This document shows positions 23,868 to 30,747 of a DNA stretch of 45,209 nt, in pieces (the stretch's first letter is position 1; each line of letters begins with the position of its first letter). The position numbers and the translations under genes are program-made. The notes under the pieces are model-generated. The model worked only from the letters and a program-made list of their open reading frames with translations. It did no database searches and was not told the DNA's origin. The stretch comes from Desulfobacteraceae bacterium (GTDB taxonomy: Bacteria > Desulfobacterota > Desulfobacteria > Desulfobacterales > SURF-7): assembly GCA_003599865.1 (NCBI GenBank), contig QZKS01000017.1, forward strand, positions 1 through 45,209, written 5' to 3'.

Positions 23868-25129
23868 TAAAATTCAAATTAATTTATCCACGCTGGTCAA
23901 AACTGTTTACCCAGACGGAGTTCCATCTTCCGCCTCATGGGCCGGTGGTATTTGCAGCCGCTCTTCCCGATGAGGTGGAAGTCGATTTTACAGATGAAAA
24001 TCTGGAAGAGATCAATTTTGACGATCCGGTTGATTTTGTCGGCATATCCATGATGCTGACCATTCAGATCAAGCGCGGATGGGAGATCGCCGATATCTAC
24101 CGGAAAAAGGGAGTCCGGGTCATCTTCGGAGGCATTGCCACCATGCTGCACGCAGAGGAGACCATGAATCATGCGGATTCCGTTTTCCTGGGAGAAGCCG
24201 AAGGGCGGATGGAGGCTGTCTTTTCCGATTTTCGGAACAACCGGTTGAAGAAGAAATATGATTTTCTGGAAGACCAGCCGCCCATCGGGATTGTGGGAAC
24301 CGCCCGCCGGGACATCTTGAAGCGCGACCTCTACAACTACCGGGGGATTCAGATGGTCGACCTGTTCCATGCATCCCGTGGATGCCGCTTCAACTGCTAC
24401 CCCTGTGCCGTGGCGTATCTCGGCGGCCGGAAATTCCGGCCACGGCCCATTGAGAAATCGATTCAGGAGCTGGAAAGTATTGACAACAACCGTCTGTTCA
24501 TTGTGGACAACTCCCTTGCACAGGATGAACAGTGGGAAAAGGATCTGTTCCGGGAGATGATCCCGCTGAAAAAAAAGTGGTGCAGCCATCCGATTCAGGA
24601 CAAACCGGAAGTACTGGATCTGGCAGCTCAGGCCGGCGCATGGTACGTCTATCAGGCGGTTTTTGATACATCCGACTACATCCGGGAAAGGATCAGACGG
24701 TATCATGATCATGGCATTCTGGTCGAGGGAACCATTCTTCTCGGCATGGATAATCATACCGAGGACGATATCAAACGGCTGATTGATTTTCTGCTGGAAA
24801 TCGAACTGGACCTTGCCGAATTTACGGTTCTGACCCCATTCCCTCACACTCAGGCTTTTGAGGAGCTTCACCGGGACAAGCGCATTTTTTCCTATGACTG
24901 GGATGACTATTCAGCGGACAAGGTCGTATTCCAGCCAAAGCACATGGCCCCGGAAAGACTTCAGGAATTATTGAAGTATGCGTGGGATACTTTTTATCAG
25001 GATGAGCCCCAGCCGGTTAAGATGTCCCGGCTGTTTCAGCACGTCATTGCAAAAGAGAAGGCGGACAACACCTACCGGCCCAGAAGAAGAGAGCTGGCAA
25101 ACTATGCGTTTGGCAAAAAAATCCGGTGA
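23864..25129 (+). CDS. Cobalamin-binding-domain radical SAM protein, last gene of rightward array
   Basis: A 421-residue enzyme with an N-terminal B12-binding-like fold (VDFVGISMMLTIQ, VIFGGIATMLHAEE, VFLGEAEG) and the radical SAM motif C174-x3-C178-x2-C181 (SRGCRFNCYPC). VEGTILLGMDNHTEDD is the typical later strand. It lacks a clear auxiliary cysteine group. It overlaps the FAD oxidoreductase start-stop by 4 bases. Forty bases separate its stop from the convergent TetR-type gene, and no hairpin terminator is evident there. Confidence 0.87.
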   Translation: MIKFKLIYPRWSKLFTQTEFHLPPHGPVVFAAALPDEVEVDFTDENLEEINFDDPVDFVGISMMLTIQIKRGWEIADIYRKKGVRVIFGGIATMLHAEETMNHADSVFLGEAEGRMEAVFSDFRNNRLKKKYDFLEDQPPIGIVGTARRDILKRDLYNYRGIQMVDLFHASRGCRFNCYPCAVAYLGGRKFRPRPIEKSIQELESIDNNRLFIVDNSLAQDEQWEKDLFREMIPLKKKWCSHPIQDKPEVLDLAAQAGAWYVYQAVFDTSDYIRERIRRYHDHGILVEGTILLGMDNHTEDDIKRLIDFLLEIELDLAEFTVLTPFPHTQAFEELHRDKRIFSYDWDDYSADKVVFQPKHMAPERLQELLKYAWDTFYQDEPQPVKMSRLFQHVIAKEKADNTYRPRRRELANYAFGKKIR

Positions 25130-25169
25130 TCCGGAAATGACGCATGGTAAAAACGAAAAAAAACAGCAG

Positions 25170-25769
25170 TTATGGATTGTCGAACACATCAGCAACAATA
25201 TCCGCCAGGCGAAGGGTGTGCTGCCGTATTTCTTCATTGGTTCTGCCCGGATATCGTGCGTAGCTGATCATGATTCCGTTCAACGCGGAAAAAAGGGTGT
25301 GGGCCGTCAGGCGGAGATTTTTTTTGTGACCCGCGGTTTGGAGTGCGTTTTCAATCAGGCTCATCAGCAGCCGCATGGTCTGGTTGAGTTTTTCCGTTCC
25401 AACGCCGGACAGCTCGCCGCCCAGCATAAAATGACTCATCATCTGATAGAATGTCATGTTTTCATTCAGAAAGGAGATATGGAACCGGCACAATGCCTTG
25501 AGGTCCGGAGGTCCGTCTTTGCTCATTTCATGGAGGCCGTTTTTCATCTTTTCGGCGCTGGTCAGGAAAACATCCAGAAACAGTTCCATGAGTGTCGGGT
25601 AGTAATTATAAATTGTTCCGACACTCACACCCGCCTGCTTTGCAATTTCCCGGACCGTCACGCTTCGGAAATCCTTTACGGCAAACAGCTCCAGTGCCGC
25701 ATCCAGAACCAGCTTCCGCCTGGCATCGCGTTCGATTTCCTTTAAATGTTCAAGGCTCTGTTTGACCAA
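25170..25769 (-). CDS. TetR-family transcriptional repressor
   Basis: About 199 residues with an N-terminal TetR helix-turn-helix (VTVREIAKQAGVSVGTIYNYY) and a helical ligand-binding domain. I place the start at TTG 25769, because an AGGAGA ribosome site lies 6 bases upstream and this gives the normal TetR length. The frame can be extended to ATG 25841, but those extra residues (including GMPYGT) are translated from repeat R1, the same artefact seen at 15443. It lies between the polyene-like cluster and an acyl-CoA dehydrogenase gene whose promoter carries two quasi-palindromic sites, so it may be an acyl-CoA-responsive regulator like other TetR-type fatty-acid regulators. Regulation of the cluster itself is possible but unsupported. 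Confidence 0.88.
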   Translation of the reverse strand: MVKQSLEHLKEIERDARRKLVLDAALELFAVKDFRSVTVREIAKQAGVSVGTIYNYYPTLMELFLDVFLTSAEKMKNGLHEMSKDGPPDLKALCRFHISFLNENMTFYQMMSHFMLGGELSGVGTEKLNQTMRLLMSLIENALQTAGHKKNLRLTAHTLFSALNGIMISYARYPGRTNEEIRQHTLRLADIVADVFDNP

Positions 25770-25795
25770 GACCTGTCTCCTGAAAGCTGTTGTCT

Positions 25796-26093
25796 GATTC
25801 CCCTCCATCATTGTGCCATAAGGCATTCCCCTAAGGGACATAAGCGCTAAGTTAAATTAATTATTAATCATTAACAATTGATTATTAATTATTATTTTAT
25901 AATTAATTTCAGCAGATTATGGACTCCGGTTTGCACCGGAGTGACGGAATTCGGACTTTTTATGAGTTCATTATTTCTGTTTTGGTAATTTTGTAAATTA
26001 GACCTATCATATTATAATAATTAATAATCAATGATTAATAACGAATTGTTAACTTAGCGCTTATGCCCCTTAAGGGGGATTAAGGGGGTGTAG
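25796..26093. repeat. C-rich repeat R1, copy interrupted by a MITE-like element
   Basis: The left part (25796-25838, TTCCCCT...GTGCCATAAGGCATTCCCC) and the right part (26066-26093, CCCCTTAAGGGGGATTAAGG and on) line up, in order, with the reverse complement of the uninterrupted copy at 15431-15492. Between them sits the 227-bp element. CCCCTAAGGGA (25828-25838) and CCCCTTAAGGG (26066-26076) flank it and look like an imperfect target-site duplication. Confidence 0.7.
25839..26065 (+). mobile_element. MITE-like element, copy 1 (inverted relative to copy 2)
   Basis: A 227-bp AT-rich element bounded by perfect 17-bp inverted ends CATAAGCGCTAAGTTAA and its complement, with imperfect symmetry continuing for some 60 bases inward. 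The centre holds a GC-rich hairpin, ACTCCGGT-TTGC-ACCGGAGT, followed by GACGGAATTCGGACTTTT. There is no coding capacity, so it would depend on a transposase supplied elsewhere. It is almost the same as the reverse complement of 30748-30968; most differences lie in one short stretch 45-75 bases from this end. It separates the TetR-type gene from the acyl-CoA dehydrogenase gene. Confidence 0.8.
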
Positions 26094-26099
26094 GTCTGA

Positions 26100-27386
26100 T
26101 CATTGCACCGACGGGTTGCTGATCTTTCCGTCAAACACATCCAGCATGTCTTCATCCGTAAAGCAGCGTTCCGTGATGTCCGGATTGGCGGCGTCGTCTT
26201 CCATGATTCTGCGGTCATAGGAAGGATCCAGAACCTGGTTGTAGTATTCGTGCTGGATCATCAGGTTCATGATCTGGGTCGTGCCGGTCCAGATCATGCC
26301 CAGACGGGTATCCCGGAGGGCCCGTTCAATGGGATAGACATCCGTATACCCGATTCCGCCCATGATCTGCATGGCGTTGTTGACCACATCCCATGCCGCT
26401 TCGGTTGCAAAGCGCTTGGCCTCGCTGACCAGACGCCGGACATTGGGATACTGGTTGTCTACCGCTTTGGCCGCCATGTAAGTAATGGCCCGGGCTGCAT
26501 CCAACTGGGTGATGGAGTCCGCCACCTTGAAATTGACAGCCTGGTATTTCCGGATCTCTTTGCCGAACGCCCTTCTCCTATTGGAATAGCGGACGGCCAG
26601 ATCCAGGGCTCCCCAGGTTCCGAGGCACCCTGCGGCGGAGGTCAGCCGTTCCGGGATCATCATCTGGTGAAAACACAGTGCGCCGCTGTGTATCTCGCCG
26701 ATCAGATTTTCTTTCGGAACCTTTACATCCCGGAACACCAGCCTGCCGGTGCCGCCGCCGCGGCATCCCATCAGGCCGTACATGTATTCGGTTTCGACGC
26801 CGGGTCCCTTGTCAACGATCAGAAGGCTCAGACGGCTGTATTTATGGGCGGTTTCATCAAAATTGGTGCGGCAGTATACCAGAAAGAAATCCGCTCCTTC
26901 TGCACCCACGACAAACCGTTTCATGCCGTTCAGGACAAAGTGATCCCCCTTGAGTTCGGCCCGGGTCATGGCGCCGAAAAAATCAGACCCCCCCCGCGGC
27001 TCGGTCAGGGCTTCTGCGGCAACCAGCTTGCCTTCGATATAGGGCTTCAGGTATTTTTCCTTCTGCGCTTCCGTTCCGAACTGATTGAGCGCCTCTCCGA
27101 CAATGGACGGCATGACAAAGGCGCAACCCAGGGCCATGCCGAGGCATCCGATTTCTTCCGTGGCGGCGACTTCGGCAACCCAGCTCATTTCCCGTCCGCC
27201 GTATTTTTTGGGAAACCGGATTCCCCGTAAATTGATGGCGGCAAGTTTTTCCACAAATTCCCGGGGATAGGGGATTTCATCTTTATCCATTTTCCGCAGG
27301 AAATCACTGGAGATTTCCTCCCGGACAAAGGTTCTGGCCAGTTTTTTTAACTCCTGTTCTTCAGGGGTTAACAGAAAATCGTACAT
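26100..27386 (-). CDS. Acyl-CoA dehydrogenase, catalytic Glu in the isovaleryl/long-chain position
   Basis: A 428-residue FAD enzyme that would introduce a 2,3-double bond into an acyl-CoA. Family blocks are clear: EALTEPRGGSDF, KRFVVGAEGADFF, RRRAFGKEI, QIMGGIGYTDVYPIERALRD. In most family members the base is the Glu of a YEGT segment; here it reads IWTGTTQI, with T367 instead. A Glu is found in IPERLTSAAGCLG (E246), the place used by isovaleryl-CoA and long-chain dehydrogenases, so it is probably active. The ATG has an AAGGAGG site. Its promoter overlaps two repressor-like sites. It follows a MITE copy, not the polyene cluster, so a role in beta-oxidation fits better than one in the polyketide pathway. 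Confidence 0.93.
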   Translation of the reverse strand: MYDFLLTPEEQELKKLARTFVREEISSDFLRKMDKDEIPYPREFVEKLAAINLRGIRFPKKYGGREMSWVAEVAATEEIGCLGMALGCAFVMPSIVGEALNQFGTEAQKEKYLKPYIEGKLVAAEALTEPRGGSDFFGAMTRAELKGDHFVLNGMKRFVVGAEGADFFLVYCRTNFDETAHKYSRLSLLIVDKGPGVETEYMYGLMGCRGGGTGRLVFRDVKVPKENLIGEIHSGALCFHQMMIPERLTSAAGCLGTWGALDLAVRYSNRRRAFGKEIRKYQAVNFKVADSITQLDAARAITYMAAKAVDNQYPNVRRLVSEAKRFATEAAWDVVNNAMQIMGGIGYTDVYPIERALRDTRLGMIWTGTTQIMNLMIQHEYYNQVLDPSYDRRIMEDDAANPDITERCFTDEDMLDVFDGKISNPSVQ

Positions 27387-27433
27387 GAGGCCCTCCTTGC
27401 ATTATTTTTCGAAAAGGATGAATGGGTGATATC

Positions 27434-27474
27434 TGAACGTAGCTCAAAATATTGAACATCGCTCAGATTGTCAA
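27434..27474 (-). promoter_or_regulatory. Sigma-70 promoter with two tandem TetR-like operators upstream of acyl-CoA dehydrogenase
   Basis: Reading leftward: TTGACA (27474-27469), a 17-bp spacer, then TATTTT (27451-27446), about 60 bases ahead of the ATG. Two 13-bp quasi-palindromes, TGAGCGATGTTCA (27465-27453) and TGAGCTACGTTCA (27446-27434), repeat with a 19-bp period. The first fills the spacer and the second abuts the -10 box. Bound protein would block RNA polymerase. The TGARC half sites and the nearby TetR gene make that protein the obvious candidate. Confidence 0.65.
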
Positions 27475-27578
27475 TATATTTTTATTAAGGATAGGTTTGC
27501 CCTGACCAGACAAATAGCAGGGTCATGGTTTCAAATGCTTGTCATCCTGAATGATCGTTGATTTTGATCAGATTCTTC

Positions 27579-27607
27579 TTGAAAAGATCGAGGGGGAAAC
27601 ATATCAA
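27579..27607 (+). promoter_or_regulatory. Possible promoter of the NlpC/P60 gene
   Basis: TTGAAA (27579-27584), 17-bp spacer, TATCAA (27602-27607), ending about 27 bases before ATG 27635. The boxes match the sigma-70 consensus at 5 and 4 positions. It would give a short leader with a GGGG stretch ahead of that ATG. Tentative. Confidence 0.3.
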
Positions 27608-27634
27608 AGAGATAGAATTTATCTTGGGGATTGA

Positions 27635-28210
27635 ATGAAAATGATACCGGACAGGTTCGAATCCGACCGGATGGGGTTATACAAATCCGATAGCATGAAA
27701 AAGACAATATTACTGATCATCATCATGATTCTTGCCGGGTGCGCCGGCCTTGTACCGCATAAACCGGAACCCTCAGTCGCGCCCCGGCCCGAAGATCAAA
27801 CAGCGATAAGAAATAACACGCTGATCAGGAAAAAGCTGATGGATCAATACGCTGAATGGAAAGGGACCAGGTATCGGGCCGGCGGGTTGAGCAGGAATGG
27901 GGTGGATTGCTCGGGGTTTGTCTATCTTACCTTTCGTTCAAAGCTGAATATTCATCTCCCAAGGTCGGCGGATTTGCAATCAAAGTGCGGCGTGCCCGTT
28001 TCCAGGAACAATCTGAATCCCGGGGATCTGGTTTTTTTCAAGACCGGGTTTTTTGAACGACATGTGGGGGTCTATATTGGTGAAGATTGGTTTCTCCACG
28101 CATCATCCACGAATGGCGTCACGATATCCAAACTATCGAACGAATACTGGGCATCCGCATATTGTTTTTCAAGAAGGGTTACCATCCGGCAGGATCAATC
28201 CGGATTATAA
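27635..28210 (+). CDS. NlpC/P60 cell-wall peptidase lipoprotein
   Basis: A lipoprotein with a lipobox LAGC (C36 from ATG 27635) after a hydrophobic stretch, then a C-terminal NlpC/P60 domain. The catalytic residues are visible: Cys in NGVDCSGFVYLTF, His in FERHVGVYIG, and a second His in FLHASS. Such enzymes cut D-gamma-glutamyl-diaminopimelate bonds in peptidoglycan peptides, or have been recruited to other amidase reactions. An ATG at 27695 (MKKTILL) would give a more usual lipoprotein signal and may be the true start. It ends six bases inside the convergent FakA-FakB-like gene. Confidence 0.88.
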   Translation: MKMIPDRFESDRMGLYKSDSMKKTILLIIIMILAGCAGLVPHKPEPSVAPRPEDQTAIRNNTLIRKKLMDQYAEWKGTRYRAGGLSRNGVDCSGFVYLTFRSKLNIHLPRSADLQSKCGVPVSRNNLNPGDLVFFKTGFFERHVGVYIGEDWFLHASSTNGVTISKLSNEYWASAYCFSRRVTIRQDQSGL

Positions 28211-29920
28211 TGCAGGCAGAAATGCAACCGCCCAGGTGCCGGGACCGGTATGAACCCCGGAGGTCAGGGAAAGGGGGCGGATCATGATGGTGGATGAGGG
28301 GAATTCCGTTTCCATTCTTTTTTTGACGGTCGCAGCTACCCATTCCGGATTGTCCGTGTACTGAAGCAGGATCAGCGCGGTGGATTCCGGCAACAGGGCG
28401 GCATGCATCCTGTCAAACAGAATGTTCAGCTGATCCTTTTGGTTGCGGGCCATGGCAACTTTTTTGGCACCCTCGGCAGTGGGTGTGACCACGGGTTTGA
28501 GATGGAGCATGTCGCCGAAAAACGCACTGGTCTTGGAGGTTCTGCCGCCCCGTGCAAGGTATTTCAGGCAGTCCACAAACAGATACTCCTGACACCGGTC
28601 AACCGCGTGTCTCGCAAATTCTTTTACCTCATCCGGGTCATCGGTTTTGTTTGCATGCATGGCGGTGGAGAGGGCGAGAAGCCCCAGACGGCCGGAAGCA
28701 GCGCCGGTATCGATAATGGTAAACCGGTTTTCCGGGTCGTTCTTCTTCTTCCAGTCCGTGGCAATATCATAGTTGCCGGTATAAAAGGAGCCGACGCAGA
28801 GATATAAGACCTGATCGTATTGCGCCAGGGCGCTCTGGTAGTGCTGATGCCTTTCAAAGTCCGAGGCCTGGGAGGTGGATGCTTTTTCTCCCTGTTTCAT
28901 GATCCGGTACAGGTCATGGGGAGCAAAGCTGGTTTCCGGAAGGGATTGATCGCCTGCCGTGATATAACTGTCCAGAAGGGTCATTTCCAGATGGGCGGCG
29001 TCTTCCCGGGTAACGGACCCGGCGGCATCCGTCATGATGTGAATGGATTGGGTCTTCTGCCTGGACTGGAAATTTCTGACCTGGGTGATCAGGTCCTCCT
29101 CCGACCATTTTACCAGCGACCCCATCGATTCCATTTTTTCCCGCACCGCATCCTTGTCATCGGCATGCAGATGGATTTTAAAAAAATCATCCTCCGGTAC
29201 AACGACGATGCTGTCACCATATTCGGACAGTCTGTTGATATCTTCCTGCGTTACATTTTCAGGTTTGAGCACCATGTCGATGCAGTAATGCTTCTGCCCG
29301 GTTTCATGAAAGGATGTCCTGATTTCCAGACGATTTTCAAAGATCGAGGTGATCGGCCTGAACGGTCCCATCCGGCCGCTCAGGCAGGTGAAAAAACCAT
29401 CCAGATAGATAAACATGCCGAGCGCTCCGGAATCCACGACGTTGGCTTCCCGGAGACGGGAAAGCTTTTCTGTTGTAGCGTGTACGGCATGCTGCAAATG
29501 GTCGATCACGTCAGGTGAGGATTCCGTGATACGGTCCGGGGTTGTTTTTTCCGTGATCTCCGCAAGGGCGTCAAATATGTCCAGCATGGTTCCTTTCCGG
29601 GGGCTTCGAACCGCCTTCCATGCCAGATCCCGTCCCAGCCGTGCAGCCCGGGGAATGGATTCCGGGGAGTCTGCGGTCAGGAATCCGGAGAAAAAACGGG
29701 CGGCGATAATCCCGGAATTTCCGCGGGCCGACATCAGAAGGTTGCTGATGATCCTTTCCGGATCGGTTTCTATGTTTCGAATCGGGCCCAGGGTAACGAG
29801 AAGGTTGCGTCCCGTATCCCCGTCGGCAACCGGAAAAACATTGATGAGATCCAGCAGGTCCGACCATGCGGCAACCCGTTCCACACCGACAACAAAGGCT
29901 TTTGAAAAATCATGATTCAT
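28205..29920 (-). CDS. Fatty acid kinase-like fusion: DAK2 (FakA) domain plus DegV (FakB) domain
   Basis: About 571 residues. The first 200 form a DAK2/DhaL nucleotide-binding domain (FPVADGDTGRNLLVTL with the metal-binding Asp residues, and SARGNSGIIAARFF), and a middle part matches the FakA linker. The C-terminal 280 form a DegV/EDD fatty-acid-binding domain with IMTDAAGSVTRE, ASTSQASDFE, IIDTGAASGRLG and YLARGGRTSKTSAFFG. In Firmicutes FakA phosphorylates fatty acids presented by separate FakB proteins; here both are on one chain. The product, acyl-phosphate, is the donor used by PlsY. ATG 29920 overlaps the thioesterase end by 11 bases. Thioesterase then kinase would turn acyl thioester into acyl-phosphate. 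Confidence 0.85.
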   Translation of the reverse strand: MNHDFSKAFVVGVERVAAWSDLLDLINVFPVADGDTGRNLLVTLGPIRNIETDPERIISNLLMSARGNSGIIAARFFSGFLTADSPESIPRAARLGRDLAWKAVRSPRKGTMLDIFDALAEITEKTTPDRITESSPDVIDHLQHAVHATTEKLSRLREANVVDSGALGMFIYLDGFFTCLSGRMGPFRPITSIFENRLEIRTSFHETGQKHYCIDMVLKPENVTQEDINRLSEYGDSIVVVPEDDFFKIHLHADDKDAVREKMESMGSLVKWSEEDLITQVRNFQSRQKTQSIHIMTDAAGSVTREDAAHLEMTLLDSYITAGDQSLPETSFAPHDLYRIMKQGEKASTSQASDFERHQHYQSALAQYDQVLYLCVGSFYTGNYDIATDWKKKNDPENRFTIIDTGAASGRLGLLALSTAMHANKTDDPDEVKEFARHAVDRCQEYLFVDCLKYLARGGRTSKTSAFFGDMLHLKPVVTPTAEGAKKVAMARNQKDQLNILFDRMHAALLPESTALILLQYTDNPEWVAATVKKRMETEFPSSTIMIRPLSLTSGVHTGPGTWAVAFLPAL

Positions 29921-30344
29921 GATCGGAAAACTCCAGCGCGTTGCGGATATCATCCGGTATCCGCAGCAACAGTTCATTTTCCGGCAGTTTTACGGCTGCC
30001 TGGTCTCCTGTGCCTTTGCAGCAGATTTCATTGCGGTCCCGGTACCGGATCTGAAAATCCATGACGATTTTTGCTTGTGCCTGTACAAGGGTTGCCCTGC
30101 ACACGACCCTGTCCCGGTGCCGGAGCGCGATGATGTGCTTTGTCGTGGTCTTGATGATCGGAAAAATGATGTTTGTTTTCCGGTAATAGTCCTGAAGATC
30201 GATATTCTGTTTTTCAAACAGGGCAAAACGGGCCATGTCAAAATATTTTAAATAATTGCCATGCCATACAATCTGCAGCGGGTCCAGGTCATGAAACGGA
30301 ACCACAATATCGATTTCCACGCTGGGAAGATGGGTATTCTTCAT
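29910..30344 (-). CDS. YbgC/4HBT-type acyl thioesterase
   Basis: A 144-residue hotdog protein with the family signature VPFHDLDPLQIVWHGNYLKYF; the Asp of DLDP is the expected catalytic residue. It hydrolyses acyl-CoA or acyl-ACP thioesters. The W-H-G-N-Y version of the motif is that of the thioesterases found with aryl-polyene-type clusters, but this gene lies outside the two arrays. It overlaps the FakA-FakB-like gene by 11 bases and lies 12 bases after a small membrane protein gene, so the three form one leftward unit. Confidence 0.87.
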   Translation of the reverse strand: MKNTHLPSVEIDIVVPFHDLDPLQIVWHGNYLKYFDMARFALFEKQNIDLQDYYRKTNIIFPIIKTTTKHIIALRHRDRVVCRATLVQAQAKIVMDFQIRYRDRNEICCKGTGDQAAVKLPENELLLRIPDDIRNALEFSDHES

Positions 30345-30356
30345 ATGTTGTTGTCA

Positions 30357-30707
30357 TCATGTGTTCAGTTTTTGAATCAGCATCCGGGTCAGCCATTTTG
30401 AAAATGTTTTTGCATACCGGCTTCCGGCCAGAAACATTCCGCCCAGGAAGACCAGATGAGAAAATCCATATACCAAAGGCCCGCCGATAGCAATGATTAA
30501 CGGCTCCTTAAGATACAGGGAAATCGTACCCAGCACCCCGACCGCAGGCCAGCCGATTACATAGCTGATGGCAATCAGAAACAGCCCGAATGTGATTTTC
30601 AGGTCCGGACGCTCCCGGAACATGCTCAGGTCCGCTTCTTCCCGGACGGCATTCCGGCCGAATTCCGTTTTCAGCAGAAAGGCGGCGACTCTTTTTTTGA
30701 TGCGCAA
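30357..30707 (-). CDS. Small inner-membrane protein, unknown function
   Basis: A 116-residue protein, probably starting at TTG 30707 with GGGAG upstream. After a basic amphipathic N-terminus it has two to three hydrophobic segments (about 40-60, 65-90). The ending is basic. I recognise no family. It heads a leftward unit with the thioesterase and FakA-FakB-like fusion, so it may concern membrane fatty-acid handling. The nearby MITE copy 2 lies 41 bases upstream of its start and may carry or disrupt its promoter. Confidence 0.7.
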   Translation of the reverse strand: MRIKKRVAAFLLKTEFGRNAVREEADLSMFRERPDLKITFGLFLIAISYVIGWPAVGVLGTISLYLKEPLIIAIGGPLVYGFSHLVFLGGMFLAGSRYAKTFSKWLTRMLIQKLNT

Positions 30708-30747
30708 TTACGATTACTCCCTTGCCAATTCCCACCTCCCCAGGCCC

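Noticed and set aside
1-25129. Calling the cluster a ladderane pathway
   Set aside because: FabF, FabZ, ACP and radical SAM genes do occur in proposed ladderane clusters, but nothing in the sequence identifies cyclobutane chemistry and the flavoprotein lacks a clear phytoene-desaturase signature.
1-25129. Calling it a standard aryl-polyene cluster
   Set aside because: No ammonia lyase, MMPL exporter or glycosyltransferase is visible, and five radical SAM genes and extra acyltransferases are not part of that pathway.
25130-25169. Terminator between the rightward array and the TetR gene
   Set aside because: There is an A-rich stretch but no stem, and the interval is too short to call.
26103-27230. 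Open frame of 375 codons on the plus strand
   Set aside because: It lies antisense to the acyl-CoA dehydrogenase, whose motifs and ribosome site are unmistakable.
26100-27386. Acyl-CoA dehydrogenase as enoyl reductase or desaturase of the polyene cluster
   Set aside because: It is on a separate unit with its own repressor-like sites, on the other side of the TetR gene and a MITE insertion.
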